Of a stretch of DNA of 6,629 nucleotides, positions 1 to 5,842 are shown in pieces. The number at the start of each line of letters is the position of its first letter. Within the stretch, counting starts at the first letter, position 1. Origin of the DNA: JBCBEX01 sp039177895 (lineage in GTDB: Bacteria > Bacteroidota > Rhodothermia > Rhodothermales > Rubricoccaceae); contig JBCDFO010000273.1 in assembly GCA_039177895.1 (NCBI GenBank), forward strand, positions 1-6,629, read 5' to 3'. The position numbers and the translations under genes are program-made. The notes under the pieces were generated by a model. The model saw only the letters and a program-made list of their open reading frames with translations, ran no database searches and was not told the origin of the DNA.

Positions 1-384
1 GCCACAGTCCGGAAGCTCGGCTGGCAGCCCGACATCGTCCACGCCGTCGGCTGGGTCGCGGCCTTCGCGCCGCTGCTGATGAAGCACGAGCTGCAGGACG
101 ATCCGCTTTTCGCCGAGGCCAAGAGCGTTTTCACGCCCGATGACACCGAGCACGCGTTCACGCTCGAATCGGATGTGATCGAACGCCTCGCCGTCGCTGG
201 GCTGGAGGGCTACGGCGGGCAGGACCTCCGCGCGCTTGGCCTTGCCGCCGCCGATGCCGTGGCCTACGCAGGTGGCACCGAAGGCGACCGCGACGGCGTC
301 ACGCTTGCGAGCGACCCGGAAGAGCTCACGCAGCAGGCCATCGCCCTCTACACCCAACTCCAGGGCACAACGGTCGCCTCCTAG
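1..384 (+). CDS. Glycogen/starch synthase-like protein (GT5 N-terminal domain type), C-terminal part; 5' end outside window
   Basis: The frame is open from base 1, so the first ATG inside it (base 79) is not the real start. The 127 visible residues include KLGWQPDIVHAVGW (bases 13-54), which matches the GT5 glycogen synthase motif (GWxPDxxHxxxW), followed by a hydrophobic APLLMK stretch and DDPLFAEAKSVF, a pattern I know from Bacteroidota proteins annotated as glycogen/starch synthase. GT5 enzymes transfer glucose from ADP- or UDP-glucose to an alpha-1,4-glucan in the cytoplasm. The protein stops about 110 residues after the motif, far short of the second GT-B domain of E. coli GlgA (about 477 residues). 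It is therefore probably the short, roughly 270-residue single-domain form that in Bacteroidota often sits near panC and a DUF4270 gene. The motif has HAVGW where canonical enzymes have HAHDW or HCHGW, so real glucan synthase activity is uncertain. No signal peptide is visible in this part. A hairpin terminator follows 28 bases after the stop. Confidence 0.72.
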   Translation, partial: ATVRKLGWQPDIVHAVGWVAAFAPLLMKHELQDDPLFAEAKSVFTPDDTEHAFTLESDVIERLAVAGLEGYGGQDLRALGLAAADAVAYAGGTEGDRDGVTLASDPEELTQQAIALYTQLQGTTVAS

Positions 385-412
385 CCTGCCTGATGAAACC
401 ACCCCCCCGCAC

Positions 413-442
413 CGACCTCGCCCCACCCGGCGGGGTCGTTCT
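413..442 (+). terminator. Intrinsic terminator-like hairpin after the glycogen synthase gene
   Basis: CGACCTCGCC (413-422) pairs with GGCGGGGTCG (429-438) to give a 10-bp stem with a single T-G wobble and a 6-base CCACCC loop. TTCT follows directly. The stem is strong, but the T-run is short and interrupted. Its place 28 bases after the stop fits transcription termination and suggests that the downstream lipoprotein gene has its own promoter. Confidence 0.55.
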
Positions 443-635
443 ACGTCCGGGCACTTCGTGGGGAGGCGGGCCCCCAGGCATACGATCCCGCCCGCCGCGC
501 GCGTTGCTGCTCCGGCCCATGACGGCCCAGACGATACCAGCCCAAACGCCCTGCTCCTGTTGCGCCGCCCTGCTCCCGTCGCATCACGGCATCGTTCCTC
601 ATCGCATCGACCACCGCCTCGCCTCTCTCTGATTT
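443..635. other. Non-coding gap upstream of the lipoprotein gene; presumed promoter region
   Basis: These 193 bases separate the terminator hairpin from the DUF4270-type gene. I found no clear sigma-70 or Bacteroidota-type (TTTG / TAnnTTTG) promoter and no Shine-Dalgarno sequence. A weak inverted repeat, GGCGGGC (465-471) with GCCCGCC (490-496), has an 18-base loop. A 79-codon frame (393-632) runs through the gap, but its Pro/Arg/Ser-rich product shows no domain and it covers the terminator hairpin, so I do not call it a gene. Confidence 0.4.
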
Positions 636-1868
636 ATGACTCGTATTTCCCTGCTGCGACGCTGCTGTGCCGGATGGGCGTGTGCGCTCCTGCTCACCCT
701 CGCGGCTTGCGACAACCCGTCCAGCGCCGGGCTCGACCTCATCGGCGAGGATGGCGGCGTGCCGGTGGCCGTCATCGAGCCAGCCGTGGTGGTCGTGCCC
801 GACACGCTGAGCGAGGTGACGGGCGGCTTCGCGGCCGTAGCCAACCCGACGGCCGCGCGCGTGCTGGCCGGGGAGGCGCGCGATCCGCTCTTCGGCACGG
901 TCACGACCGACGCGTTCCTCGACTTCGTACGCCCCACGTCTGTCCCGGACGGCTTCACGGAGAGCACCCCCTCGCGACTGGTGCTGGAATTGCCCATTGA
1001 CTACGTCTACGGGGATTCGGCCGCCGTGACCCGCTTCGATGTCTATGAGATTCCCGCAGACTGGGAGCCGGTCGGTGCGCGGCCCGACACGACGTTCATC
1101 GATTTCGCCACCACGACGCCCTTTGCGTCGTTCGATCTCGGGCGAAGCGACACCACGGCCACGTTCGAGCTACCTAGCGCGTGGATCACGGAGAAGGGCG
1201 AAACGCTGACCTCCGACACGTTCGAGTCCGCGTTTCACGGGTTCGTGCTGCGGGCTAGCGGAGACGGGGAGGGGTACACCGGGCCCGGCGGCGTGCGTGG
1301 GTTCGATGCGCCGAGCATCCGGCTGGCCGTGACCGTGGCCGACACGACGATCCGCTACGCCGCCAACGAAGTCTTCACCCGCATCGCGTGGGACGATGCC
1401 CCGTCGCGCACCGACGACCTCGCGGTTGCCCGCGATGGTGCCCAGGAGTCGATCAGCGTCGAGTTTGACTACGGCACGAACGTGCGCCAGCGGCCGCTCA
1501 GCAGCGCTGAGTTCCGTCTAAAGCTCGACGAGATGCTCACCGACATGCCCGTAAACGGCGTCGAGTTCGTCCGGCCTCGCCCGGAGGCGCTGGACCTCTT
1601 CGGAACCAACCCGGATGCCGAGCCAGGAGATAATCCGTTGGTCCGGATCGGTCGGCTAGGCTACGACAACGAACTCGGCGAGTACCGCTTCTCCTCGGTC
1701 GCACTCACCAACGCGATGCAGGACGAACTGCTTGGCTCGGTCCAGTTCGAGCGCTTCGTCGTACGACTGGTGAGCACGCCGGCCGCCGTGAGCGTGCTTC
1801 CCATCTTCGGCCCCTCGCTCACCGACCAAACGCCCCGCTTCGAGTTCATCGTGACGGACTCGAACTAG
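636..1868 (+). CDS. DUF4270-type outer-membrane/surface lipoprotein
   Basis: This 410-residue exported lipoprotein begins with a basic n-region (R3, R8, R9), a hydrophobic stretch (about 12-23) and a lipobox LTLAAC, so Cys25 should be lipidated after signal peptidase II cleavage. The mature protein starts with Asp/Gly-rich sequence (LDLIGEDGG, 33-41). The segment LAGEARDPLFGTVTTDAFLDF (77-97) resembles the 'LGSY.DP.FG.t.A..Y.QF.l' signature that I associate with DUF4270. The rest is rich in beta-prone, Thr/Val-rich sequence with no catalytic motif. DUF4270 proteins are Bacteroidota lipoproteins of unknown function often found beside the glycogen/starch synthase gene, which is the case here. 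ATG 636 is preferred because it gives a complete signal peptide; there is no Shine-Dalgarno sequence, as usual in Bacteroidota. The next gene starts 35 bases downstream on the same strand, so the two are probably co-transcribed. The lipoprotein call is firm; the family call is from memory of the signature. Confidence 0.8.
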   Translation: MTRISLLRRCCAGWACALLLTLAACDNPSSAGLDLIGEDGGVPVAVIEPAVVVVPDTLSEVTGGFAAVANPTAARVLAGEARDPLFGTVTTDAFLDFVRPTSVPDGFTESTPSRLVLELPIDYVYGDSAAVTRFDVYEIPADWEPVGARPDTTFIDFATTTPFASFDLGRSDTTATFELPSAWITEKGETLTSDTFESAFHGFVLRASGDGEGYTGPGGVRGFDAPSIRLAVTVADTTIRYAANEVFTRIAWDDAPSRTDDLAVARDGAQESISVEFDYGTNVRQRPLSSAEFRLKLDEMLTDMPVNGVEFVRPRPEALDLFGTNPDAEPGDNPLVRIGRLGYDNELGEYRFSSVALTNAMQDELLGSVQFERFVVRLVSTPAAVSVLPIFGPSLTDQTPRFEFIVTDSN

Positions 1869-1903
1869 CTCACGCCTTCTCTCTCGCACTGAACCGCCGC
1901 TGC

Positions 1904-3223
1904 ATGCGTTCGCTTCCTTCTTTCCTCTCGCGCCTCTCGCTGGCAGCGTGCCTGCTGGTTCTTGCGGCAGCGCCCGCGCTCGCGCAGGGGCTCAACAACT
2001 ACGGCACGCTCTACTCGCGCTTCGGCGTAGGCGAGCGGCTCTTGTTTTCGACCTCGCAGACGGAGGCGATGGGTGGGGCCGGAGTCGCGCTCCGGTCGTT
2101 CTCCTACGCCTCGCTCGACAACCCGGCGGCGTGGGGCGACATCGCGCTGACGCACTTCACGTTCGGGGCGAGCGTCACCGGCACCTCCGTGGAGGCCGCT
2201 GACGGGACCACGAGTGACCTGGCGAGCGGCGGGCTGAGTACCATCCAGATCGCGTTCCCGCTGCGCCAGCAGAAGCTGGGCTTGAACATCGCCTACCGTC
2301 CCTACAGCCGCGTCAATTACCGCGCGGTGCAGACGGAGAGCTTCCTCCCCTCGGACGGTGGCGGTGCCATCGACTACCGGATCAACTACGAGGGCGAGGG
2401 CGGCCTCCAGGAGATCCAGGCAGGCCTCGGCTACCGCCTCTCGCCCAACGTGCTCGTCGGCGGTAGCATCAACGCGCTCTTCGGGACGGTCGATTACTTG
2501 CAGCGCACCGAGTTTCCTGGCTCGGTGGGCTTCGTGGAGACCCGCTCGACCGAGTCGGTGCGCGTGGCGGGCGTGACGGGGACGGCAGGCGTCATCGCCT
2601 CGGTGCCGCGCCTGCTCGGGGAGGCCGACGTGCTCGCGTTCGGCGCGACGGTGCGGCTCCCGGCTCGGCTCTTCGGCGAGCGCGCGCTCACGATCGGCCA
2701 GAGCCTCGACCGCGACACGCTGGCGACGGAGACCGACGGCTCGCTGCGCCTGCCCATGGAAGTTGCTGCGGGTATCTCGTACCAGCCGACTCGGTCGCTT
2801 CGTCTTGCCGTGGATACGCGCTACGAGCCGTGGGGCAGCCAGTTCGAGAGCGACTTCGTCCTCGGCGGCTTCACGCCGGGCGGCGAGACGATCCTGAGTG
2901 ACCGCTTCCGCGTGGGCGGCGGCTTAGAATGGCGACCTGCCGGTGCTCGGCGGCGCGCGCCCTACCTGTCGCGCGTGGCCTACCGTCTCGGCGGGTATGT
3001 CGACAACGGCTACCTCGCGCCGGAAGGCACCGACCTCACTACCTATGCTGCAACTGCTGGGCTCAGCCTCCCCGCCCTCATCCCGACGGCTAGCTTCGAC
3101 CTCAACGTCGAAGTAGGGCAGCGCGGCGATGCAACCGGCCTACTCGTCCGGGATACCTTCGTTAAAGCCTCCGCAACCATTAACTTCGGGGAACGCTGGT
3201 TCCAGCGCCGCCGCCTCGACTGA
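1904..3223 (+). CDS. Outer-membrane beta-barrel protein (FadL/PorV-like Bacteroidota family)
   Basis: The 439-residue product has a Sec signal peptide (R2 and R10, then a hydrophobic core at about 11-23) with an ALA cleavage site before Gln28. The mature protein opens with YSRFGVGE (37-44), then MGGAGVALR (56-64) and DNPAAW (72-77). This start, 'trfG.G ... MGG.g.a... NPA', is typical of FadL/OmpP1-like and PorV-like outer-membrane barrels of Bacteroidota. The remainder alternates short amphipathic strands with Gly/Asp turns, and it ends in NFGERWFQRRRLD (427-439), close to the end of a conserved Bacteroidota barrel family. The likely role is an outer-membrane channel or an assembly/export barrel; the substrate is unknown. 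It follows the lipoprotein gene by 35 bases and precedes a secreted TPR protein. A barrel-plus-TPR pair recurs in Bacteroidota as far as I recall, which suggests that the two work together. No Shine-Dalgarno sequence precedes ATG 1904. Confidence 0.78.
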   Translation: MRSLPSFLSRLSLAACLLVLAAAPALAQGLNNYGTLYSRFGVGERLLFSTSQTEAMGGAGVALRSFSYASLDNPAAWGDIALTHFTFGASVTGTSVEAADGTTSDLASGGLSTIQIAFPLRQQKLGLNIAYRPYSRVNYRAVQTESFLPSDGGGAIDYRINYEGEGGLQEIQAGLGYRLSPNVLVGGSINALFGTVDYLQRTEFPGSVGFVETRSTESVRVAGVTGTAGVIASVPRLLGEADVLAFGATVRLPARLFGERALTIGQSLDRDTLATETDGSLRLPMEVAAGISYQPTRSLRLAVDTRYEPWGSQFESDFVLGGFTPGGETILSDRFRVGGGLEWRPAGARRRAPYLSRVAYRLGGYVDNGYLAPEGTDLTTYAATAGLSLPALIPTASFDLNVEVGQRGDATGLLVRDTFVKASATINFGERWFQRRRLD

Positions 3224-3352
3224 GCCGTTTGGCTGAACCGTCTCGCGTTGCGGAACTGAGCCCGTCCGAGCCCGTGCGCAACTTTCTGGCGGCTTCCCGA
3301 TCTTGACTAGCCCCGACCTGAACCACCACCGTCCATCCACCCTTAGAGCCCG

Positions 3353-4678
3353 ATGCCCCTGCGTCTGTTGACCTCGCGCCTTCACCGCCTCCCGCTCGCG
3401 GCGCTCGCCCTCACCCTGATGCTGGCGCTCGCGCCGCGCGCCGCCGCGCAGGACGATCCGTTCCCGGTCGACTGCTCCATGTTCGATGCGGAGACGACCT
3501 ACAGCCTCTACTACGAGTTCTACAAGAACGAGGAGTACGACCTCGCCAAGCCGTACCTCCGCTGCCAGCTGCAGAACTTCCCGCTGGCGCCCAACAACGA
3601 CGGCCGCAACTTCGACCGTGCGATCCGGATGTACACGCGCCTGGCCGAAGACCCCAGCTTTGCGGAGTACGCGCAGGCCTACCGCGACACGGTGCTCTTC
3701 TACATGGACGCCCGCACCGCCGCGCTCGACGAGGCGGGCCTTGAGTACAACCCGTACAAGGCCACCATCGACAAGGCCAACTACATGTACAACATCGTCT
3801 ACGACCAGCAGGGCGGGCTGACGGGCGTGGGCAGCGCGGACCAGGTCTTCGAACTCTACCAGGAAGCCGACACGGCCTACCCGGACTCTGTGCCGGACTT
3901 CGTCATCAACTTCCTCGGCCAGCAGTACCTCGAACGCGACATGAAGCCGCGCCTCATCGAATGGGGGCCGACGGCGTTGGAGCGCATCGACACACCGGAG
4001 GGCAAAGAGTACTTCGAGGAGAACATTCTCGACGAGATGTTTGGGACCAGCGAAGAGCGCTTCGCCTACTTCTATGAAGAGGTACAAAACGGTGAGCGCG
4101 ATCCCGAGATCGTCGGTGAGGTGTTCGATCTCGCCTTCCGCCTCGGCCGCGACGACGTCATCGCCGAGCTCAAGCCCATCGTGCTCGACATGGAGCCCTC
4201 CCCGCGCGTTATTCGCATTCTCATCCAGGCTACCGACGACCTCGACGAGAAGCTTGCGCTCTATGATCAGGCCATCGAACTCACCGAGGAGCAGGACGAC
4301 CGCATCTCCCTGATGTACCAGAAGGCTGTGCTGCTACAGAGCGAAGGCCAGATTGGCGGTGCGCGTCAGATCGCCAACCAGATCCTGGAGATGGACGAGA
4401 ACCACGGTCCGTCAATCATCATCATCGGGGACTACTGGGCTGGGCTGATTGGAAGCGGCGATGTCGCCTCCCGTTCGCCGGTTTGGGTAGCTGTGGACTT
4501 CTATAATCGGGCAGCGAGCCGGGACGCCAACGTAGCGAGCGCGGCACGACAGAAGGCGTCGAGTTACAGCCGGTACTATCCGTGTCGTGAAGACCTGTTT
4601 TTCCTGGGCATCTCGGACGGAGACGGCTACACCACGCCCCAGGGAGCACGCACGACCGTACGCTCACGGGGCTGCTAG
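3353..4678 (+). CDS. Secreted/periplasmic TPR-like protein, Bacteroidota type
   Basis: The 441-residue product has a clear Sec signal peptide: R4, R9 and R12, a Leu/Ala-rich core (13-27) and AAA cleavage before Gln33. The mature N-terminus is tyrosine-rich and reads as a helical repeat (YSLYYEFYKNEEYDLAKPYL, 50-69). The central part is alpha-helical. The clearest TPR-like hairpin is at about 316-352 (DRISLMYQKAVLL, then ARQIANQILEMDENHG). A conserved block SPVWVAVDFYNRAASRD (375-391) follows, then YYPCREDLFFLGISDGDGYT and TTVRSRGC at the very end. A tail of this pattern ('YFP..e.aF.yg...G..Yt...TTVR') is known to me from Bacteroidota TPR proteins encoded beside an outer-membrane barrel. Four cysteines are present (41, 71, 411, 441), probably disulfide-bonded outside the cytoplasm. 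TPRs are protein-binding scaffolds, so partnership with the upstream barrel is a reasonable inference. A strong terminator follows 23 bases after the stop. Confidence 0.78.
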   Translation: MPLRLLTSRLHRLPLAALALTLMLALAPRAAAQDDPFPVDCSMFDAETTYSLYYEFYKNEEYDLAKPYLRCQLQNFPLAPNNDGRNFDRAIRMYTRLAEDPSFAEYAQAYRDTVLFYMDARTAALDEAGLEYNPYKATIDKANYMYNIVYDQQGGLTGVGSADQVFELYQEADTAYPDSVPDFVINFLGQQYLERDMKPRLIEWGPTALERIDTPEGKEYFEENILDEMFGTSEERFAYFYEEVQNGERDPEIVGEVFDLAFRLGRDDVIAELKPIVLDMEPSPRVIRILIQATDDLDEKLALYDQAIELTEEQDDRISLMYQKAVLLQSEGQIGGARQIANQILEMDENHGPSIIIIGDYWAGLIGSGDVASRSPVWVAVDFYNRAASRDANVASAARQKASSYSRYYPCREDLFFLGISDGDGYTTPQGARTTVRSRGC

Positions 4679-4701
4679 CACGCTCCTGCTGACGACCTCA
4701 C

Positions 4702-4737
4702 GCGGGCGGCTTCCGGCATGGAGGTCGCCCGTTTCTT
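4702..4737 (+). terminator. Strong intrinsic terminator after the first TPR gene
   Basis: GCGGGCGGCTTCCG (4702-4715) pairs with TGGAGGTCGCCCGT (4719-4732) along 14 positions without a break: ten Watson-Crick pairs and four G-T wobbles. The loop is GCA (4716-4718) and TTCTT follows. It lies 23 bases after the TPR stop. The A of the ATG that would give the longest frame for the next gene (4718) is in the loop, so that ATG is very unlikely to be its start. Confidence 0.75.
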
Positions 4738-4747
4738 ATGCTCCGGT

Positions 4748-5836
4748 ATGGGACGGCAATATCCTGCCTACATCAGTCTGATGCACGCCATGTTTCTGGC
4801 CGTGCTCCTGCTTGGCACGCTCCAGCCGCGCACGTTCGCACAGGAAGAGGAGCAACTGCTGGAGGATCAGGAGATCGACCTCGACATGGATCTGGATCTG
4901 GCCTCAGCTCCTCCTCGCCCCGCGCCGCCGCCTGTAGTGGTCAGGAAAGAGGGTGATGCCAAGCTCCAGGCGATCTGCAGCGATCTGTGCAGCAGGCGGC
5001 AACTGCCCACACAGACACATCCGCCGCACGTCTACGCGTGCTCGCCCGTAGTCGACGCTTACGAATGGATCCCCGAGAGTCACTCTCAGCGGCTCCATGA
5101 TCTCCTAGATCGCGACTTCGTCGCGCTCAAGGACACTGCAGATTCGAGGGGCGTCCTGTCCGTCCTAGATCGATGTCCGTCGTGTATAGCAGCTGCGGAC
5201 TTCTACGCAAAGAAATTCGAAGCGGGCATGCGGCAGATTCGCGGGGGAGAGCATGACTCCGCGGTCGTGACCGATGTGCTGTATCTCGCATTCCAACTCA
5301 GGCGCGATGGCGCCATCATCGAACTCACGCCCGTCGTGCTCGACGAGATGGAGCCGACGCCGCACATGCTTCGCATCCTCATCCAGGCCACGGACAGCCT
5401 CGAAGCGAAAGTTGCGCTCTTCGATCGGGCAATCGCGATGGCCGAGACTCAGGAGGAGCGCATCGCGCTGATGTACGAGAAAGCGGTGGTGATATGGCGC
5501 TATGGGCGCATGGCCCAGGCGCGCAGCGTTGCTGAAGAGGTCCTAGAACTTGACGAAAACCATGGTCCTGCGCTGCTCGTCGTTGGTGATTACTGGGCCA
5601 GCCTCGCTATGAGAGGTTCGATTGCGGCGACGTCGCCCGTATGGGTAGCCGTGGACTTCTACAACCGCGCCGCCAGCCGGGACCCCGACAGGGCGAGCTA
5701 CGCGCGGCAGAACGCGGCAGCCTACATCCTCTACTTTCCCTGCCGCGACGACGCGTTCTCGGAGGGGCTGCGCGACGGCCAGGCCTACACGACACCACAA
5801 GGCGTACGGACCACGGTGCGTCTGAGGGACTGCTGA
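4748..5836 (+). CDS. Secreted paralogue of the preceding TPR protein with a replaced acidic/proline/cysteine-rich N-terminus
   Basis: From ATG 4748 the product has 362 residues. This start gives a usable signal peptide (R3, hydrophobic core about 15-23, TFA cleavage before Gln32). The upstream ATG at 4718 lies in a terminator hairpin, while ATG 4781 or 4790 would leave an n-region without Lys or Arg. The mature N-terminus has an acidic run containing EIDLDMDLDL (42-51), a proline-rich APPRPAPPPVVV (54-65), then cysteines at 77, 81, 98, 143 and 146 (CPSC at 143-146). From about residue 167 (base 5246) to the end it aligns with residues 247-441 of the upstream TPR protein with a single one-codon gap; by hand I count about 113 of 195 positions identical. 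The block SPVWVAVDFYNRAASRD is fully conserved, as is the Cys pair at 332 and 362 (the last residue). The two N-terminal halves do not align convincingly. The function is unknown; a scaffold or partner variant of the upstream protein is the simplest guess. The gene converges on the next one across 6 bases. Confidence 0.75.
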   Translation: MGRQYPAYISLMHAMFLAVLLLGTLQPRTFAQEEEQLLEDQEIDLDMDLDLASAPPRPAPPPVVVRKEGDAKLQAICSDLCSRRQLPTQTHPPHVYACSPVVDAYEWIPESHSQRLHDLLDRDFVALKDTADSRGVLSVLDRCPSCIAAADFYAKKFEAGMRQIRGGEHDSAVVTDVLYLAFQLRRDGAIIELTPVVLDEMEPTPHMLRILIQATDSLEAKVALFDRAIAMAETQEERIALMYEKAVVIWRYGRMAQARSVAEEVLELDENHGPALLVVGDYWASLAMRGSIAATSPVWVAVDFYNRAASRDPDRASYARQNAAAYILYFPCRDDAFSEGLRDGQAYTTPQGVRTTVRLRDC

Positions 5837-5842
5837 AATCGC

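Noticed and set aside
393..632. Possible small gene of 79 codons in the gap before the lipoprotein gene
   Set aside because: It starts 8 bases after the synthase stop but reads straight through the hairpin, shows no domain, signal or biased third-position pattern that I can recognise, and has no ribosome-binding site.
236..1000. Plus-strand frame of 254 codons spanning the synthase end, the gap and the lipoprotein start
   Set aside because: It crosses the terminator hairpin and two better-supported genes, and the product is almost entirely Arg/Pro/Ala/Ser, as expected from an out-of-frame reading of GC-rich DNA.
3247..3285. Inverted repeat GTTGCG...CGCAAC followed by TTT between the barrel and first TPR genes
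   Set aside because: Only 6 bp of stem with a 24-base loop and three T's; too weak to call a terminator or operator.
3140..4087. Long minus-strand frame of 315 codons
   Set aside because: It lies antisense to the end of the barrel gene and the first half of the TPR gene, both of which have signal peptides and recognisable motifs. Its product is an Arg/Val/Glu-rich low-complexity sequence typical of a GC-rich antisense frame.
4738..4781. Promoter for the second TPR gene just after the terminator (TATCCT-like element)
   Set aside because: No matching -35 at proper spacing and no Bacteroidota-type TAnnTTTG element; not enough to call.
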